Positions 1 through 8,675 are shown, counted from the stretch's first letter. The stretch is DNA of 64,000 nt from JBBDIP01 sp050260675 (GCA_050260675.1 JBLNCN010000010.1:62001-126000); one strand, 5' to 3'. Notes: generated from the letters alone by a model not told the origin. Numbers and translations are program-made.

Positions 1-1
1 T

Positions 2-259
2 CCGCCCCTGGTTCGGTTTCCCCTGGTGTTCCTCGCAGTCCTCCTGGCCGACAGCTTGCGCCCAAGGCATAGTGGAGAGAGTCCGTTGTACCTTGAAGAC
101 GTAGTTTCCGGCATTCTCCTCTACGCAGGGGCCGGTCTCTTGTGCTGGGGATTCGATTACGCCCTCTCGCTATACACAGGCAGGCATGCGGGGCCGGTCT
201 TGCCTTCGCTGGTGATGGCGGTGATCGAGAGGGCTCATCAAAACTCCAAAAGGAGGTAA
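2..259 (+). CDS. Partial hypothetical membrane protein (5' end outside window)
   Basis: The frame is open from the first bases of the window, so the N-terminus is missing; an internal GTG lies at 26. The visible 86 codons contain two hydrophobic stretches (near the left edge and around a GILLYAGAGLLCWGF segment) and a basic C-terminus ending SKRR, which suggests a small integral membrane protein. Its stop codon (257-259) overlaps the Shine-Dalgarno of the following cvpA-like gene, so the two are probably translationally coupled. I do not recognise the family. Confidence 0.5.
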   Translation, partial: PPLVRFPLVFLAVLLADSLRPRHSGESPLYLEDVVSGILLYAGAGLLCWGFDYALSLYTGRHAGPVLPSLVMAVIERAHQNSKRR

Positions 260-264
260 TCCTC

Positions 265-963
265 ACGAATTACATTGACGTGATACTGGGTATCCTCCTC
301 ATCGCGGCATTTCTACGCGGTTTCTCCGGAGGCCTTTGGAGGTCGCTGTTCAGTCTCGCCGCAACAGCGGCCGCGTTTGCCGGGGCTTATCTCCTTGCCG
401 GCCCGGCAACCAACCTGATCGAACGAAACTACGCAGTCCTCAAGGGCATGTCAAAGTGGTGGAGCAGTATCCTCGGGACATTTCCGGGTCTTGCAGCGCC
501 GTACAGTACCGGCTCCTTTGAAGAAGCCTTCGGCACCATCGCAGGCTCGGGCTGGACAGCAGCCTTTCAGGGCGCCCTCCGCCACAATGTGGAGGCCGTC
601 CAGGCGGTTGCGGGGCCGAACCCCACATGGGCTTCAGTCCTGGGATTGGCTCTATCAAGACTTGTGCTGTCGGCGGCCGTGTTTTTTGTCCTCCTGGGAG
701 TCCTGCGTATGCTCTGTAACCTGGTGGCGGGCAGCCTTGCCTTCGGTATGCCCGCGTCGTTTTCAGTGCGGTTCTTCGGCGGGCTCCTGGAAACGGCTAT
801 TGCCGCCGTCTGGCTTTCAGTCCTTTGCGGCGCCCTGTATCCGGTGCTGACGGCCGGGCTTTTGTTCAAAAGCAACGAAGCGGTGGCCTCGTCGGTTGTC
901 ATGCCTGCCCTCTTGGCCATGTACCGGGTGTTGTGGCCCGCCCTGATGGCGAGGATTAGTTAG
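265..963 (+). CDS. CvpA-family membrane protein
   Basis: A 232-residue protein with four hydrophobic segments. It opens with NYIDVILGILLI followed by a Gly-rich FLRGFSGGLW turn, the layout of CvpA/colicin V production-type proteins; the cellular role of these proteins is poorly defined. The frame has no ATG, GTG or TTG where the family normally begins. A strong Shine-Dalgarno (AAAGGAGGT, 249-257) sits 7 bases before an ACG at 265, which would give the expected (M)NYID start. The next in-frame GTG (280) would remove the first residues and lies 22 bases from the SD. It follows the partial membrane gene and precedes the DUF951 gene by 16 bases. The family call is fairly sure; the start is not. 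Confidence 0.68.
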   Translation, partial: TNYIDVILGILLIAAFLRGFSGGLWRSLFSLAATAAAFAGAYLLAGPATNLIERNYAVLKGMSKWWSSILGTFPGLAAPYSTGSFEEAFGTIAGSGWTAAFQGALRHNVEAVQAVAGPNPTWASVLGLALSRLVLSAAVFFVLLGVLRMLCNLVAGSLAFGMPASFSVRFFGGLLETAIAAVWLSVLCGALYPVLTAGLLFKSNEAVASSVVMPALLAMYRVLWPALMARIS

Positions 964-979
964 GAGGAGCAGTGGGGAT

Positions 980-1192
980 ATGCTGCTAGATCCGCCGCTG
1001 CGGCAGCAGGATGTGGTCCAGATGAAGAAGGCTCACGCGTGTGGGGGAGACCTTTGGGTTGTCCTGCTGGCCGGAGCGGATGTCAGGCTTAAGTGCCAAA
1101 AGTGCGGCCGAGTGGTCCTCTTGGACCGCGTGAAATTCAACTCGCGGCTCAAAAGAAGGGTGAGCGTGGCCGAAACAGAAGGCAATCCTTGA
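980..1192 (+). CDS. DUF951 family small zinc-ribbon-like protein
   Basis: A 70-residue basic protein with the DUF951 pattern: DVVQMKKAHACGGDLW, then ADVRLKCQKCGRVVLLDR with a CxxC pair. DUF951 genes commonly sit just upstream of rpsF in Bacillota, as here. The ATG at 980 has AGGAGG at 963-968. The function is unknown; the Cys pairs suggest metal or nucleic-acid binding. Its stop codon overlaps the -35 box of the next operon's promoter. Confidence 0.8.
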   Translation: MLLDPPLRQQDVVQMKKAHACGGDLWVVLLAGADVRLKCQKCGRVVLLDRVKFNSRLKRRVSVAETEGNP

Positions 1193-1217
1193 ACACAGGA
1201 TCCTCCGGGCGTATAAT
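1189..1217 (+). promoter_or_regulatory. Housekeeping promoter of the rpsF-ssb-rpsR operon
   Basis: TTGAAC (1189-1194), a 17-bp spacer, then a perfect TATAAT (1212-1217). The predicted start is near 1224, about 90 bases before rpsF. The -35 box overlaps the stop codon of the DUF951 gene. Confidence 0.8.
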
Positions 1218-1223
1218 TGGCTG

Positions 1224-1314
1224 GCGTCGGTTGAGCTAAGGGGCACAATGCCCCATGCACTCCCGCCCCCATGCATGAGGGGCCATATGTCCATGGGAGG
1301 AGGATTTATATATT
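1224..1314 (+). promoter_or_regulatory. rpsF mRNA leader with hairpin
   Basis: A leader of about 90 nt with a 6-bp stem (GGGGCA 1240-1245 / TGCCCC 1249-1254), further C- and G-rich complementary stretches up to the SD (GGGAGGAGG, 1295-1303), then the TTG start of rpsF. Many bacteria autoregulate rpsF-rpsR through an S6:S18-binding leader structure. Position and pairing fit that, but I could not establish the consensus. Confidence 0.35.
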
Positions 1315-1764
1315 TTGCGGAAGTACGAGCTGCTGTTCATCGTCAACGCCGAGTCTGACGAAGAGAAAGTCGCCTCGGTAATGAAGCGGTACCAAGACGT
1401 CATCACCCACGGCAAAGGAACCGTCCTAACCTCTGAGAAGTGGGGCAAGCGCCGCCTGGCGTACGAGATCAACGATCTACGGGAAGGCCTCTACATCCTC
1501 ATGACCTTCGATTCGGAGCGCGAAGTTGCCGCCGAGATCGACCGTCTCATGAAGATCGACCAGGATGTGCTCCGGCACATGATCTCCCGTCTCGACCTCG
1601 TGAAGCGCAAGGCGAACCCGAAGAAGGCCGCGAAGGAAGCTCAGGAAGGACCCAAAGTTGAGTCCGCCGAGAGCATGCCGGCAAAGGTGGTAAAGGAAGC
1701 CCCCGTTGAGGCGGCTGCCCCCGCCACGCCGGAAGAGCCGGAGACTGGAGAGAACCCGCAATAA
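1315..1764 (+). CDS. rpsF: Small ribosomal subunit protein bS6
   Basis: The first 100 or so residues are a complete bS6 (MRKYELLFIVNAE start, GKRRLAYEINDLREGLYILM core). bS6 binds 16S rRNA in the platform together with bS18, encoded two genes downstream. The start is TTG at 1315 behind GGGAGGAGG. The family is usually near 95-100 residues; this one has 149 because of a roughly 50-residue low-complexity tail rich in Ala, Pro, Glu and Lys. First gene of rpsF-ssb-rpsR. Confidence 0.95.
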   Translation: MRKYELLFIVNAESDEEKVASVMKRYQDVITHGKGTVLTSEKWGKRRLAYEINDLREGLYILMTFDSEREVAAEIDRLMKIDQDVLRHMISRLDLVKRKANPKKAAKEAQEGPKVESAESMPAKVVKEAPVEAAAPATPEEPETGENPQ

Positions 1765-1793
1765 CAAGCTAGTCATGCTTTGGAGGGAAGAGC

Positions 1794-2192
1794 TTGCTCA
1801 ACCGCGTAGTGCTGATTGGACGACTAACCAGGCAGCCTGAGCTCAGGGTCACGCCCAACGCCGTGTCGGTGACTACCATCACCTTGGCTGTGGACCGGAG
1901 ACCCAATCAGGCGGGGCAAAAGGAAGCCGACTTCATAGACGTGGTGTTGTTCGGAAAGCTTGCCGAGATAACGTCCAAATACCTGGATAAAGGCAGGCTG
2001 GTCGCAGTGGAGGGCAGGATTCAGACCCGCTCCTTTGAGACCAAAGACGGCCAGAAGCGCAAGGTCTTCGAGGTCATCGGCGACAACATCCAGTTCCTTT
2101 CGCCCAGGCCTAAGAGAGAGGATTCTCAGGACGGGTTCGAGGACATCCCCGAGCCGCCGCCCGATATGGAGCCTCACAACGAGCCTTTTTGA
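1794..2192 (+). CDS. ssb: Single-stranded DNA-binding protein
   Basis: A 132-residue SSB. The OB fold covers residues 1-105 (LNRVVLIGRLTRQPELR start; DFIDVVLFGKLAE; KGRLVAVEGRIQTRSFE). It coats single-stranded DNA during replication and repair. The C-terminal peptide, which recruits partner proteins and normally ends DDDIPF, is the less acidic PHNEPF here, although the final PF is kept. TTG start at 1794 after GGAGGGAAGAG. It lies between rpsF and rpsR, the usual arrangement. Confidence 0.95.
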   Translation: MLNRVVLIGRLTRQPELRVTPNAVSVTTITLAVDRRPNQAGQKEADFIDVVLFGKLAEITSKYLDKGRLVAVEGRIQTRSFETKDGQKRKVFEVIGDNIQFLSPRPKREDSQDGFEDIPEPPPDMEPHNEPF

Positions 2193-2213
2193 CGAGGTAA
2201 GGAGGTCTAGCTC

Positions 2214-2444
2214 TTGAGACGTGAAGGCGGTCGCAAGGCCAAGAAGCGCGTCTGCGCGTTCTGCGTGGACGGCATCGCCGAGGTCGACTACAAGGATGTG
2301 GCGCGCCTGCGCAGGTATATCACCGAGCGCGGTAAGATTCTCCCCCGGAGGATCACCGGCAATTGCGCAAGGCACCAGCGTCTTTTGACCCAAGCCGTGA
2401 AGAAAGCAAGAGTCATGGCTCTCATGCCGTTCACGATAGAGTAA
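2214..2444 (+). CDS. rpsR: Small ribosomal subunit protein bS18
   Basis: A 76-residue basic protein with the bS18 pattern: KKRVCAFCVDGIAEVDYKDV, LRRYITERGKILPRRITG and NCARHQRLL. It pairs with bS6 on the 30S platform. The start is TTG at 2214 after AAGGAGG (2199-2205). Its two Cys residues (CAFC) suggest the metal-binding form found in some lineages. Last gene before a hairpin terminator. Confidence 0.95.
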   Translation: MRREGGRKAKKRVCAFCVDGIAEVDYKDVARLRRYITERGKILPRRITGNCARHQRLLTQAVKKARVMALMPFTIE

Positions 2445-2478
2445 CGAAGACGCCAAAGGAATCAATATAGCGCGAAAA

Positions 2479-2510
2479 CGGGGTTCCTCGGAGAGGGGAA
2501 CCCCGCTTTA
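2479..2510 (+). terminator. Probable intrinsic terminator after rpsR
   Basis: A 9-bp perfect stem (CGGGGTTCC 2479-2487 / GGAACCCCG 2497-2505) with a 9-nt loop, followed by CTTTA. The T-tract is short, so termination may be partial and allow readthrough into yybS. Confidence 0.6.
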
Positions 2511-2528
2511 GCCAGGGAGGACCGCGAC

Positions 2529-3497
2529 TTGGGCACACGAGGTGTAAGGCCGTTGGTCGACAGCGCCCTTCTGGCGGCGCTGGGAGCAGTTCTCGTGCTG
2601 TTGGGTTGGTATGTGCCGGTCGTCGGCCTTTTTGCCAGCATAGTGTCTCCCCTCCCTACCGCCGTTGCGGTCATACGTCACGGGGCGCGGTGGGGTGTGA
2701 TGTCGTCGCTGGTAACGGCGTTTGTCACGGCACCCCTCATCGGAATCCCGCTCGCGGTGTCGCTGTGGGCCGTGAACGGGGCCATGGGGATATCATTCGG
2801 CGTCGCAGTAAGACGCAATATGCGGCCTACTATGGTCCTTGTAACGGCTGCCGCCGGATCCATCGTAGCGATCATCGTAGGGTATGCGGCGATGTTCCTA
2901 GTCATGGGCGTAACGCCTAGAGGCGAGATCGCCAAGATGGTCTCGATCTACCGGCAGGCTCTGGAGAAGTCCCAGGCGCTTTTGGGACCGAACCCCGCAG
3001 CTGAAGAGATCTTGCGCGTGTTTGATGTCGATTTCATTTTGTCCATAGCCCCCGCCGGGGTTGTGCTGGGGGGCTTCGGGCTGGCGTGGATGAACTATGA
3101 GGTGTTCAGCCGTGTTCTGCCGCGGCTGGGCCACAGTCTCGAGCCCCTGCCGCCCTTCTCCAGATGGATCTTTCCGGAGTTCGTGGCCCACGCCGGCTTT
3201 CTGACTTTCATCCTTCCATACTTTCAATCATTTGTGGCTGTTCCCGGCTTCTCTGCGCTGATTCAGAACCTTTCCTTCGTTACAGGCCCCCTGTTTACCA
3301 TTGAGAGCCTATCGGTCCTATCTTTCTACCTCATGCAGTCCGGCATGTCCCGCGGAATGACCGTACTTGCCGGGTTCCTGGTGGTCTCAGTGTTAGCCCA
3401 GGCGGGACCTCTGTCTCTACTGGCACCGCTTTTTGGTATGATAGACATACTCTTCGACTTCCGCCGGCTCCGTTACCCGCCGGTGGGAGAAATTTGA
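2529..3497 (+). CDS. yybS: YybS-family (DUF2232) membrane protein
   Basis: A 322-residue polytopic membrane protein with about eight hydrophobic segments and a central soluble loop (about residues 130-175, GEIAKMVSIYRQALEKSQALLG). The length, the N-terminal LLGWYVPVVGLFASIVSPLP and the C-terminal PLFGMIDILFDFRRLR fit the DUF2232/YybS family, whose molecular function is unknown. TTG start at 2529 behind AGGGAGG (2514-2520). In Bacillus-type genomes yybS is followed by gdpP (a c-di-AMP phosphodiesterase) and rplI; here rplI follows directly. Confidence 0.8.
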   Translation: MGTRGVRPLVDSALLAALGAVLVLLGWYVPVVGLFASIVSPLPTAVAVIRHGARWGVMSSLVTAFVTAPLIGIPLAVSLWAVNGAMGISFGVAVRRNMRPTMVLVTAAAGSIVAIIVGYAAMFLVMGVTPRGEIAKMVSIYRQALEKSQALLGPNPAAEEILRVFDVDFILSIAPAGVVLGGFGLAWMNYEVFSRVLPRLGHSLEPLPPFSRWIFPEFVAHAGFLTFILPYFQSFVAVPGFSALIQNLSFVTGPLFTIESLSVLSFYLMQSGMSRGMTVLAGFLVVSVLAQAGPLSLLAPLFGMIDILFDFRRLRYPPVGEI

Positions 3498-3527
3498 CAT
3501 CCCAAAAGCCCAAGGAGGTATGGCGAG

Positions 3528-3980
3528 TTGGAAGTCATTCTGAGACAGGACGTTCCGAATCTCGGCAAGAAGGGCGCGGCCGTGAATGTGAAAGACGGAT
3601 ATGCCCGCAACTTCCTATTCCCCCGCAAGCTCGCCGTGCCTGCAACCAAAGGTACCCTGAGGGAGCAGGAGTCGCTGCAGGAAGCTAAGCAGGAGAAAGA
3701 AGACAGGATGCTGTCTTTGGCCCAACAAGCAGGGGAAGCCATTGAAGGCAAGGTCCTGGTCTTCCAAGCGAAAGCGGGACAAGGCCGCATTTTTGGCTCC
3801 ATAACTCCGGAGGATATCGCAACCAAGATCCAGAAATTGTACAAGGTCAGCGTAGATAAGAGAAAGGTACTGCTCGACGATAATCTGAAGGAACTGGGGA
3901 TGCATGAGGTCACCGTCCAGTTGCACCCCAAGGTTAAGGTGAAACTAAACGTCGAGGTAAGAGCGGAGGCGGGTAAGTAG
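3528..3980 (+). CDS. rplI: Large ribosomal subunit protein bL9
   Basis: A 150-residue bL9 of typical length. The N-terminal rRNA-binding domain has the signature VNVKDGYARNFLFPRKLA, followed by the connecting helix and a C-terminal domain (GRIFGSITPEDIATKIQ). TTG start at 3528 behind AAGGAGG (3512-3518). It binds 23S rRNA at the base of the L1 stalk. Its stop codon directly abuts the GTG of lonC. Confidence 0.96.
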   Translation: MEVILRQDVPNLGKKGAAVNVKDGYARNFLFPRKLAVPATKGTLREQESLQEAKQEKEDRMLSLAQQAGEAIEGKVLVFQAKAGQGRIFGSITPEDIATKIQKLYKVSVDKRKVLLDDNLKELGMHEVTVQLHPKVKVKLNVEVRAEAGK

Positions 3981-5894
3981 GTGGAGCGACAAGGGCTTTC
4001 GCCCTCACTTGATAACGAAGAAATCCTGAGAAGAAAAGTCGGTGCCATGTTCGGGTACCTGGCTACTATATACGGACCGGACAAACTCGTCCTGAAGGCC
4101 GGAAAACTGGACGCTCTTTCGGGGATGAAGTCGGCCGATCTACGACAGCAAGTGGTCGCTTTGCAGAAGGTCGTGTACGAGGACCCGACCATCAGGCAGT
4201 CTCCGGAGCTTGACGAAATACCGGAGATACTGGACGAGTGCCAAGAGGAGATCGCCGACAGGATAGCCCGGCAGTCCATCGAGCAGGACATCGAGGAGAG
4301 GGTCTCCAGGCGCATGCAGGAGAAGCACGAAGAGTACGTGCAGGACCTGCGCCGTGAGGTCCTCGCCGAGGACTCGGGGCCTGAGACTGAGGAGACGCAG
4401 AAGAAACTCAAAGAGCTGATATCACTGGAGCGCAGATCTCTGTCGCGCTCGGCGCTCTCGTATCTTAGGCCGCGCAAGCTATCGGACCTTGTCGGGCAGG
4501 ACCGAGCCATCGCATCTCTCATCGCCAAGCTGGCCAGCCCGTATCCCCAGCACGTGATACTGTACGGCCCTCCCGGCGTCGGCAAGACCTCCGCCGCGCG
4601 TCTTGTGCTGGAAGAGGCCCGGAGGCTGCCGTTCTCACCGTTTGCCAAGGACGCACCTTTCGTTGAGACCGACGGCGCCACTCTGCGTTGGGATCCCAGG
4701 GAGATAACAAACCCGCTTCTGGGGTCGGTTCACGATCCCATCTACCAGGGCGCCAGGCGCGATCTGGCTGAGGGGGGCATCCCCGAGCCCAAACTCGGCC
4801 TTGTGACCGAGGCAACAGGCGGCGTGCTGTTCATAGACGAGATAGGCGAAATGGACCCGTTGCTCCAGAACAAGCTTCTCAAAGTCCTGGAGGATAAGCG
4901 GGTCGCTTTCGACTCCTCCTACTACGATCCGGCGGACCCCAGAGTCCCGGAGTACGTGAAGAGGCTGTTTGAGCAGGGCGCGCCCGCCGATTTCATCCTG
5001 GTTGGCGCTACTACGCGCGATCCCGAGGAGATCAGCCCGGCCCTTCGTTCGCGCAGCGCCGAGGTTTTCTTCGACGCGCTCACACCGGCCCATATAGTGA
5101 AGATCGTGAAGGGAGCCGCACGGCGCCTCCGGTGCAAACTGTCGGACGAAGCAGCCCAGCTCATTGCCGATCACACCATTGAGGGCCGCAAAGCGGCCGG
5201 TCTCTTGGCCGATGCCTACGCGCTGGCTCTCCACAAGGCCGGAGCCTTGCCCGAGAAGGGTTTCCTCCCGGTCACCGTCGAGGACGTGAAGGAAGCCATC
5301 GGAGCCGCGCGCATGCTGCCCAACGTGACCAGCAAGGCCAAAGACACTCTCGAAGTCGGGAGGACCTTCGGCCTCGGAGTCGCTAGCTACATCGGGTCCG
5401 CGCTGGAGATCGAAGCGGTGTCCTTCGATGCGCGGGAACCGGGCAAGGGAGTCATAAGGATGAACGACACCGCGGGCTCCATGGTGAAGGACTCGCTGTT
5501 CAACGCCTCGGTCTCGCTCCGGAGAGCCTGCAATATCGACCTTGGACTCAAGGATGTGCACGTGAACATCGTTGGAGGAGCCAACGTCGACGGACCTTCC
5601 GCCGGACTCGCCATCACTCTCGCCATATTCTCCGCTGTGACGGGCGTTCCGGCGCGCCAGGACGTGGCGATAACCGGAGAGGTCTCCCTAACAGGGCAGG
5701 TAAAAGCCATCGGCGGAGTGTATGAGAAGATCTACGGAGCAAAACAGGCCGGGATGAAAGCTATCCTGATTCCATCCGAGAACGCAAAAGGCGTCCAGCA
5801 AGTGCGCGGCATAGACGTTCTGTACGCGCAGAACATCCAAGAGGCGCTGGACGTAGTGTGTCCGGCGTGGAAAGATAGGGTCTCCTGCGCCTAG
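3981..5894 (+). CDS. lonC: Lon-family ATP-dependent protease, spore LonC type
   Basis: A 637-residue AAA+ serine protease. The first 150 residues are charged and helical and replace the classical Lon N-domain. The AAA+ module has Walker A GPPGVGKT (about residues 196-203) and Walker B GGVLFIDEIGEMD (about 280-290). The C-terminal Lon protease domain has catalytic Ser540 (DGPSAG) and Lys583 (YEK), spaced 43 residues apart as in E. coli Lon S679/K722. The lack of the classical N-domain and the place between rplI and dnaB match the LonC (spore_lonC) group. GTG start directly on the rplI stop. Confidence 0.88.
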   Translation: MERQGLSPSLDNEEILRRKVGAMFGYLATIYGPDKLVLKAGKLDALSGMKSADLRQQVVALQKVVYEDPTIRQSPELDEIPEILDECQEEIADRIARQSIEQDIEERVSRRMQEKHEEYVQDLRREVLAEDSGPETEETQKKLKELISLERRSLSRSALSYLRPRKLSDLVGQDRAIASLIAKLASPYPQHVILYGPPGVGKTSAARLVLEEARRLPFSPFAKDAPFVETDGATLRWDPREITNPLLGSVHDPIYQGARRDLAEGGIPEPKLGLVTEATGGVLFIDEIGEMDPLLQNKLLKVLEDKRVAFDSSYYDPADPRVPEYVKRLFEQGAPADFILVGATTRDPEEISPALRSRSAEVFFDALTPAHIVKIVKGAARRLRCKLSDEAAQLIADHTIEGRKAAGLLADAYALALHKAGALPEKGFLPVTVEDVKEAIGAARMLPNVTSKAKDTLEVGRTFGLGVASYIGSALEIEAVSFDAREPGKGVIRMNDTAGSMVKDSLFNASVSLRRACNIDLGLKDVHVNIVGGANVDGPSAGLAITLAIFSAVTGVPARQDVAITGEVSLTGQVKAIGGVYEKIYGAKQAGMKAILIPSENAKGVQQVRGIDVLYAQNIQEALDVVCPAWKDRVSCA

Positions 5895-5904
5895 AACGGA
5901 GGTC

Positions 5905-7236
5905 GTGCAAGTGATCGACAGGCCCGAACGGATACCTCCGCAGAACTTAGAAGCCGAGGAGTCGGTGTTGGGGTCAATGCTGATCGAGGCCGGAGCCGTG
6001 CTCACTGCCAGCGAAATGCTGACCCCCGAGGACTTCTACAAGGAGACGCACAGGATCATATTCCGCCGCATGCTTGAGATGACAGAGGCTCAGGAAGCGG
6101 TGGATATGGTCACTTTGTCCGATAAGCTCCGGGCCACCGGTGAACTGGAACGGGTGGGGGGTCTTTCTGAACTCGCCCGGCTAGCCAACTTCGTGCCGAC
6201 GGCGGCTAACGTCGAATACTACTCCAAGATCGTTGCGGATAAGGCCGTAATCCGCAGGCTCATCGGGGCTGCGACCGAGATCGCGGCCTCGGCGTACCGC
6301 GGGACCGAGGACCTTGACGAGCTCCTGGATAAGGCTGAGCAGGAGATATTCCAGGTTGCCCAGCGCAGGACGAGGCAGAGTTACACCGCGCTTAAAGACG
6401 TTCTTGTCGAGACGCTGGAGAAGCTGGAGCACCTGGCTGCCCACGGCGCCGAGACCCTGGGCGTGCCGAGCGGGTTGGGCGACCTTGACCGCATCACGAC
6501 CGGATTTCAGCCTTCAGACCTCATAATCCTAGCTGCAAGGCCTTCTGTCGGAAAGTCGTCCCTTGCAGCCAATATCGCTCGCAACGCGTGCTTCCGGGCC
6601 GAAATCCCGGTGATCATCTTCAGTTTGGAGATGTCCAAAGAGCAGGTCGCCCAGCGTCTTCTGTGTTCCGAAGCGGCTATCCCGAGCCAGAAACTGCGCA
6701 ACGGGTTCCTCGATGAAGACGAGTGGCGCAGGCTTTCGACCGCGCTAGGACGCCTGGGTGAGGCAAAGATCTTCATCGACGACACGCCCGGCGTGTCGGT
6801 AATGGAGGTACGGACCAAGTGCAGGCGCCTCAAGGCCGAGCACGGGCTCGGGATGGTCATAATCGACTACCTGCAGCTTATGCGATCGACTTACAAGGCT
6901 GAGAACCGGCAACAGGAGATATCCGAGATCTCCCGATCCCTGAAAGGTCTCGCGAGGGAGCTCGATGTGCCGGTCATTGCGCTTTCGCAGCTGTCGCGCG
7001 CTGTGGAGCAGAGGCAGAAGCAGATCCCTCAGCTGTCGGACCTCCGCGAATCAGGCGCCATAGAGCAGGACGCCGACATCGTCATGTTCCTATACGCCGA
7101 TCCGGAGATGGACCAGCAAAACACCATTGAACTCATCGTAGCCAAGCAGAGGAACGGCCCCACGGGTTCGGTCAGGCTGTTCTTCTCCAAGGACATTGGC
7201 AGGTTTGAGGACCTCGACGTAGTCCATACTCAGTAG
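5905..7236 (+). CDS. dnaB: Replicative DNA helicase (DnaB family)
   Basis: A 443-residue hexameric replicative helicase (called DnaC in Bacillus). The N-terminal DnaB domain starts IPPQNLEAEESVLGSMLI. The RecA-like ATPase domain has Walker A ARPSVGKSS (about residues 211-219), Walker B MVIIDYLQLM, then ALSQLSRAVEQR and DLRESGAIEQDAD. Start GTG at 5905, 11 bases after the lonC stop. It unwinds DNA at the fork and loads primase. Confidence 0.96.
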   Translation: MQVIDRPERIPPQNLEAEESVLGSMLIEAGAVLTASEMLTPEDFYKETHRIIFRRMLEMTEAQEAVDMVTLSDKLRATGELERVGGLSELARLANFVPTAANVEYYSKIVADKAVIRRLIGAATEIAASAYRGTEDLDELLDKAEQEIFQVAQRRTRQSYTALKDVLVETLEKLEHLAAHGAETLGVPSGLGDLDRITTGFQPSDLIILAARPSVGKSSLAANIARNACFRAEIPVIIFSLEMSKEQVAQRLLCSEAAIPSQKLRNGFLDEDEWRRLSTALGRLGEAKIFIDDTPGVSVMEVRTKCRRLKAEHGLGMVIIDYLQLMRSTYKAENRQQEISEISRSLKGLARELDVPVIALSQLSRAVEQRQKQIPQLSDLRESGAIEQDADIVMFLYADPEMDQQNTIELIVAKQRNGPTGSVRLFFSKDIGRFEDLDVVHTQ

Positions 7237-7283
7237 AGAACCTCGTTCACGGAATAGGTGCGTACCGTTCGGGAGGTTTCCTT

Positions 7284-8675
7284 ATGGGTTACTGGGACGT
7301 CATAATCGTGGGCGCGGGCCCGGCAGGCATTTTCGCTGCTCTGGAGCTCTCGCGCGTTTCCCCCGATTTATCAGTCCTTGTGCTGGAAAAGGGGCACGAC
7401 CTAGAGCGGCGCAGCTGTCCCCGAGAGGGCACTATGGGAGGGTGCGTGAACTGCACGCCGTGCTCCGTGACCTCCGGTTGGGGCGGCGCCGGCGCCTTCA
7501 GCGACGGCAAGCTCACCCTCACGCCCCGTTTCGGAGGGTTTCTTAACGAGTTCCTCTCGCAGGAAGAGATCTCCGGGCTCATCGACTACGTGGATGATAT
7601 CTGGCGGGAATTCGGGGCCGCGGATAGGATCTTCGGCACCGACGAAGCCGCCATCCGCGACCTCGCCGCAAGGTCCACAAGGGCAGGACTGGAGCTTATC
7701 CCCGCACCTATCCGCCATCTGGGAACCGAGCGCTGCCCGGCCATCCTCCGCGCGATGTACGATTACTTGAAACCTAGGGCGGCGATCCGTACCCTGTGCA
7801 AGGTCGACCGCTTGCTCGCCAAGGACGGCCGAATAGAGGGCGTGGCCCTCTCCGACGGCTCTGTGGAACGCTGCAAGTTCCTGATCGCCGCGCCGGGAAG
7901 GGAAGGGTCGGCGTGGTTCTCCGAACAGGCAGGCGCGCTGGGATTGGAGACAGCCAACAACCCGGTGGACATCGGGGTCCGCGTGGAGGTGCCCGCGGTC
8001 ATCGCCGAGGAGGTGACCGAGAAGGTCTGGGAGCCCAAAATCCACTACTACTCCAGGGCATTTGACGACCTGGTGAGGACCTTCTGCGTTTGTCCCCACG
8101 GCGAAGTGGTAACCGAGAACTCGGGCGGCGTGGTCACGGTCAATGGGCACTCGTGGAGCGACAAGCGCACACAGAACACCAACTTCGCTCTTCTGGTGTC
8201 GAAGATGTTCACCGAGCCCTTCAAAGAGCCCATAGCCTATGGTAAGTACATCGCCAGCCTCGCGAATATGCTGGGAGGAGGCGTCCTGATCCAGCGGTTG
8301 GGGGACCTTTGGGAAGGGCGCAGGTCCACCGACAAGCGCATCCGGAAGAGTATGGTGGAGCCCACACTGAAGAGCGCGACCCCCGGGGACCTGACGCTGG
8401 TGCTGCCGTACCGGCACATCCGCAACATCCTGGAGATGCTAGAGGCCCTAGATAGGATGATGCCGGGCATCTGGTCCAGGAATACTCTGCTCTACGGTGT
8501 TGAGGTAAAGTTCTACTCTTCCCGGGTTAAGGTCGATAGAGAAATGGAGACGGAGATCGCCGGGCTCTACGCGGTTGGCGACGGTGCGGGCATCACCAGG
8601 AGCCTGGCGCAAGCTTCGGCTTCTGGAGTCCAGGCTGCGAGAAGCATTGCCGCTAGGGCGCTCGATCGCCGTTGA
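7284..8675 (+). CDS. FAD-dependent dehydrogenase, COG2509-like
   Basis: A 463-residue flavoprotein. An N-terminal Rossmann fingerprint VGAGPAGIFAALELS (residues 9-23) and a C-terminal GLYAVGDGAGITRSLAQAS flavin-binding motif enclose the substrate domain. Near residues 52-61 it has a Cys cluster (GGCVNCTPC) followed by GWGGAGAFSDGKLTL, typical of the uncharacterised COG2509 dehydrogenases. No substrate can be assigned. ATG start at 7284 after GGGAGG (7271-7276). No promoter was recognised between dnaB and this gene. Confidence 0.78.
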   Translation: MGYWDVIIVGAGPAGIFAALELSRVSPDLSVLVLEKGHDLERRSCPREGTMGGCVNCTPCSVTSGWGGAGAFSDGKLTLTPRFGGFLNEFLSQEEISGLIDYVDDIWREFGAADRIFGTDEAAIRDLAARSTRAGLELIPAPIRHLGTERCPAILRAMYDYLKPRAAIRTLCKVDRLLAKDGRIEGVALSDGSVERCKFLIAAPGREGSAWFSEQAGALGLETANNPVDIGVRVEVPAVIAEEVTEKVWEPKIHYYSRAFDDLVRTFCVCPHGEVVTENSGGVVTVNGHSWSDKRTQNTNFALLVSKMFTEPFKEPIAYGKYIASLANMLGGGVLIQRLGDLWEGRRSTDKRIRKSMVEPTLKSATPGDLTLVLPYRHIRNILEMLEALDRMMPGIWSRNTLLYGVEVKFYSSRVKVDREMETEIAGLYAVGDGAGITRSLAQASASGVQAARSIAARALDRR

